Assembly: GCA_030039975.1 (NCBI GenBank)
Contig: JASHUO010000274.1
Location: 1 to 8,376 of the forward strand
Direction: 5' to 3'
From: Alphaproteobacteria bacterium
GTDB taxonomy: Bacteria; Pseudomonadota; Alphaproteobacteria; ATCC43930; CGMCC-115725
Length of the DNA: 8,376 bases
Shown: positions 6,934-8,376 of the stretch, in pieces
Layout: each line of letters starts with the position of its first letter
Position numbering within the stretch: position 1 is the first letter of the stretch
Translations under genes and position numbers: made by a program
Notes under the pieces: model-generated
What the model was told of the DNA's origin: nothing
The model's input: the letters and a program-made list of their open reading frames with translations, nothing else
The model's database searches: none

Positions 6934-6961
6934 CTTGACCCGGCACCCCGCTACCCCACAT
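6934..6961 (+). promoter_or_regulatory. Sigma-32 (heat-shock)-like promoter of hslVU
   Basis: CTTGACC (6934-6940), 13 bases, CCCCACAT (6954-6961). The heat-shock consensus is CTTGAAA, N13-17, CCCCATnT: the -35 core CTTGA is intact and the -10 differs at one informative base. Transcription would start near 6968, leaving a leader of about 24 bases before the hslV ATG. hslVU is a classic RpoH target in E. coli, so the position fits the gene. Confidence 0.55.
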
Positions 6962-6991
6962 GTTCTGGCAGTCCCGCCCCCATCAAGGCCC

Positions 6992-7537
6992 ATGCAAAGC
7001 GCACCCAAGGAGAGCTGGCACGGCACGACCATCCTCTGCGTCCGCAAGGACGGCAGGGTGGTGATCGCTGGCGACGGCCAGGTATCGATGGGTCAGACCA
7101 TCGTCAAATCCAACGCGCGCAAGCTGCGCCGGCTCGGCAATGGCGCTGTGATCGCCGGCTTTGCCGGCGCCACCGCCGACGCGCTCACTCTCTTCGAACG
7201 GCTCGAGGCGAAGCTTGAGCAGCATCCCGGGCAATTGTCACGCGCCTGCGTCGAGCTCGCCAAAGATTGGCGCACCGACCGGTATCTGCGGCGGCTCGAG
7301 GCGATGATGGCCGTGGCCGACCAGAAGGTGTCGCTGATCCTCTCCGGCACCGGCGACGTGCTCGAGCCCGAGGATGGGCTCATCGGCATCGGCTCCGGCG
7401 GCGGCTATGCGCTCGCCGCGGCGCGCGCGCTCATCGACCAGGCGCTCGACGCCGAGGCGATTGCGCGCAAGGCGATGGCGATCGCCGCCGGTATTTGCGT
7501 CTACACCAACGATAAGGTCACATTCGAAAGCCTATGA
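6992..7537 (+). CDS. hslV: ATP-dependent protease proteolytic subunit HslV (ClpQ)
   Basis: Threonine protease that forms a double hexamer capped by HslU and degrades unfolded and regulatory proteins in the cytoplasm. The product has 181 residues. The mature enzyme should begin at Thr12 in HGTTILCVRK, after removal of an 11-residue propeptide; E. coli HslV only loses its Met. Longer N-termini ending in WHG before the Thr are familiar in alphaproteobacterial HslV. Family blocks follow: VVIAGDGQVSMGQT (23-36), GFAGATADALTLFERL (53-68), LAKDWRTDRYLRRLEA (86-101) and IGSGGGYALAAARAL (130-144). Start: ATG 6992 matches the usual N-terminus, although AAGG is only three bases away; the frame is open to 6935 but upstream lacks conservation. 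The stop overlaps the hslU start (ATGA). Confidence 0.96.
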   Translation: MQSAPKESWHGTTILCVRKDGRVVIAGDGQVSMGQTIVKSNARKLRRLGNGAVIAGFAGATADALTLFERLEAKLEQHPGQLSRACVELAKDWRTDRYLRRLEAMMAVADQKVSLILSGTGDVLEPEDGLIGIGSGGGYALAAARALIDQALDAEAIARKAMAIAAGICVYTNDKVTFESL

Positions 7538-8376
7538 CCTCTTTCAGCCCGCGCGAGATCGTCTCGGAGCTCGACCGCCACATCGTCGGCCAAAACGACG
7601 CCAAGCGCGCCGTCGCCATTGCGCTGCGCAATCGCTGGCGGCGCCAGCAGCTGCCCGAGGAGCTGCGCGAGGAAGTGCTGCCGAAGAACATCCTGATGAT
7701 TGGGCCGACCGGCATCGGCAAGACCGAGATCGCGCGGCGTCTGGCGCGGCTCGCCCAGGCGCCCTTCATCAAGGTCGAGGCGACGAAGTTCACCGAGGTC
7801 GGCTATGTCGGCCGCGATGTCGAGCAGATCGTGCGCGATCTGGTCGAAGTATCCATCGCCATGACGCGCGAGAAGTTGCGCAAGGAGGTCACGTCCAAGG
7901 CCGAGCTGCTCGCCGAGGAGCGCGTCCTCGACGCGCTGGTCGGGCAGAACGCCGGCGCCGATACGCGGCAGAAATTCCGCAAGATGCTGCGCGAGGGCCA
8001 GCTCGACGAGCGCGAGATCGAAGTGCAGGTGCAGGAATCGGCGGGCGCCAGCCTGCCGACGTTCGAGATTCCCGGCATGCCAGGCGCGCAGATGGGCATG
8101 ATCAATCTCGGCGAGATCTTCGGCAAAGCCTTCGGCGGCCGCACCAAGCCGCGGCGCATGACCGTGCACGAAAGCCATGCCGTGCTGATGGCCGAAGAGA
8201 GCGACAAGCTGCTCGACCAGGAAAAGGTGGTGAAGGAGGCGATCGGCGCCGTTGAGCAGAACGGCATCGTCTTCCTCGATGAGATCGACAAGATCTGCGG
8301 CCGCAGCGAGCAGCGCATCGGTGCCGATGTCAGCCGCGAAGGGGTGCAGCGCGACCTGCTGCCGTTGATCGAGGGC
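7534..8376 (+). CDS. hslU: ATP-dependent protease ATPase subunit HslU (ClpY), 5' part
   Basis: AAA+ unfoldase that feeds substrates to HslV. I translated 281 codons from ATG 7534; the window ends inside the gene (full length is usually about 435-445). Seen in order: FSPREIVSELDRHIVGQ (4-20), Walker A GPTGIGKT (57-64), the pore loop GYVG (90-93) that grips substrate, the intermediate I-domain (about 110-243), Walker B IVFLDE (245-250), and DVSREGVQRDLLPLIEG (265-281). Sensor residues and the C-terminal HslV-activating tail lie outside. The start overlaps hslV by four bases (ATGA), so the two subunits are translationally coupled and probably share the heat-shock promoter. Some alphaproteobacteria have an acetyltransferase gene between hslV and hslU; here there is none. 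Confidence 0.97.
   Translation, partial: MTSFSPREIVSELDRHIVGQNDAKRAVAIALRNRWRRQQLPEELREEVLPKNILMIGPTGIGKTEIARRLARLAQAPFIKVEATKFTEVGYVGRDVEQIVRDLVEVSIAMTREKLRKEVTSKAELLAEERVLDALVGQNAGADTRQKFRKMLREGQLDEREIEVQVQESAGASLPTFEIPGMPGAQMGMINLGEIFGKAFGGRTKPRRMTVHESHAVLMAEESDKLLDQEKVVKEAIGAVEQNGIVFLDEIDKICGRSEQRIGADVSREGVQRDLLPLIEG

Noticed and set aside
7501..8178. 225-codon minus-strand frame opposite hslU
   Set aside because: Shadow of hslU, whose Walker A, pore loop and Walker B are all intact.

Overview
The window is compact, GC-rich DNA (roughly two thirds G+C by eye) and reads as an alphaproteobacterial chromosome. Indicators are the gene order hisB-hisH-(acetyltransferase)-hisA-hisF-hisE-HIT, hslVU divergent from hisB, an HslV with a short propeptide before its catalytic Thr, and a SAM-II type riboswitch. 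The his order most resembles what I recall of Azospirillum and other Rhodospirillales; the order-level assignment is inference.

Layout, left to right. 1-394 (minus): 5' part of cysH (APS reductase), cut by the window edge. 395-634: cysH leader and promoter, with a SAM-II-like riboswitch, a perfect 19-bp palindrome between the promoter elements, and competing CTAAAGCG repeats. 635-2632 (minus): soluble histidine kinase with three PAS-like sensor regions and no adjacent response regulator. 2633-2722: a weak terminator for the his operon and the upstream region of the kinase. 2723-6832 (minus): a seven-gene histidine operon, transcribed hisB, hisH, GNAT acetyltransferase, hisA, hisF, hisE, HIT hydrolase. 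Most junctions overlap or lie within about 10 bases; the exception is an 80-base hisF-hisE gap holding an inverted array of TCAGnnn heptads. 6833-6991: divergent promoter region with a perfect 10-bp hairpin and a heat-shock-like (sigma-32) promoter. 6992-8376 (plus): hslV and the first 281 codons of hslU, overlapping by ATGA.

How the genes work together. HisB, HisH/HisF, HisA and HisE cover the middle steps from phosphoribosyl-ATP to histidinol phosphate. The acetyltransferase and the HIT protein travel with them without an assigned histidine role. HslV (protease) and HslU (unfoldase) form one two-part heat-shock protease. CysH starts sulfite production for cysteine and then methionine/SAM, so a SAM sensor in its leader makes feedback sense.

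No mobile element, CRISPR array, tRNA or rRNA was seen. No entirely new multi-gene system is evident. The strongest non-routine signals are the riboswitch-plus-palindrome architecture ahead of cysH and the heptad inverted array inside the his operon.
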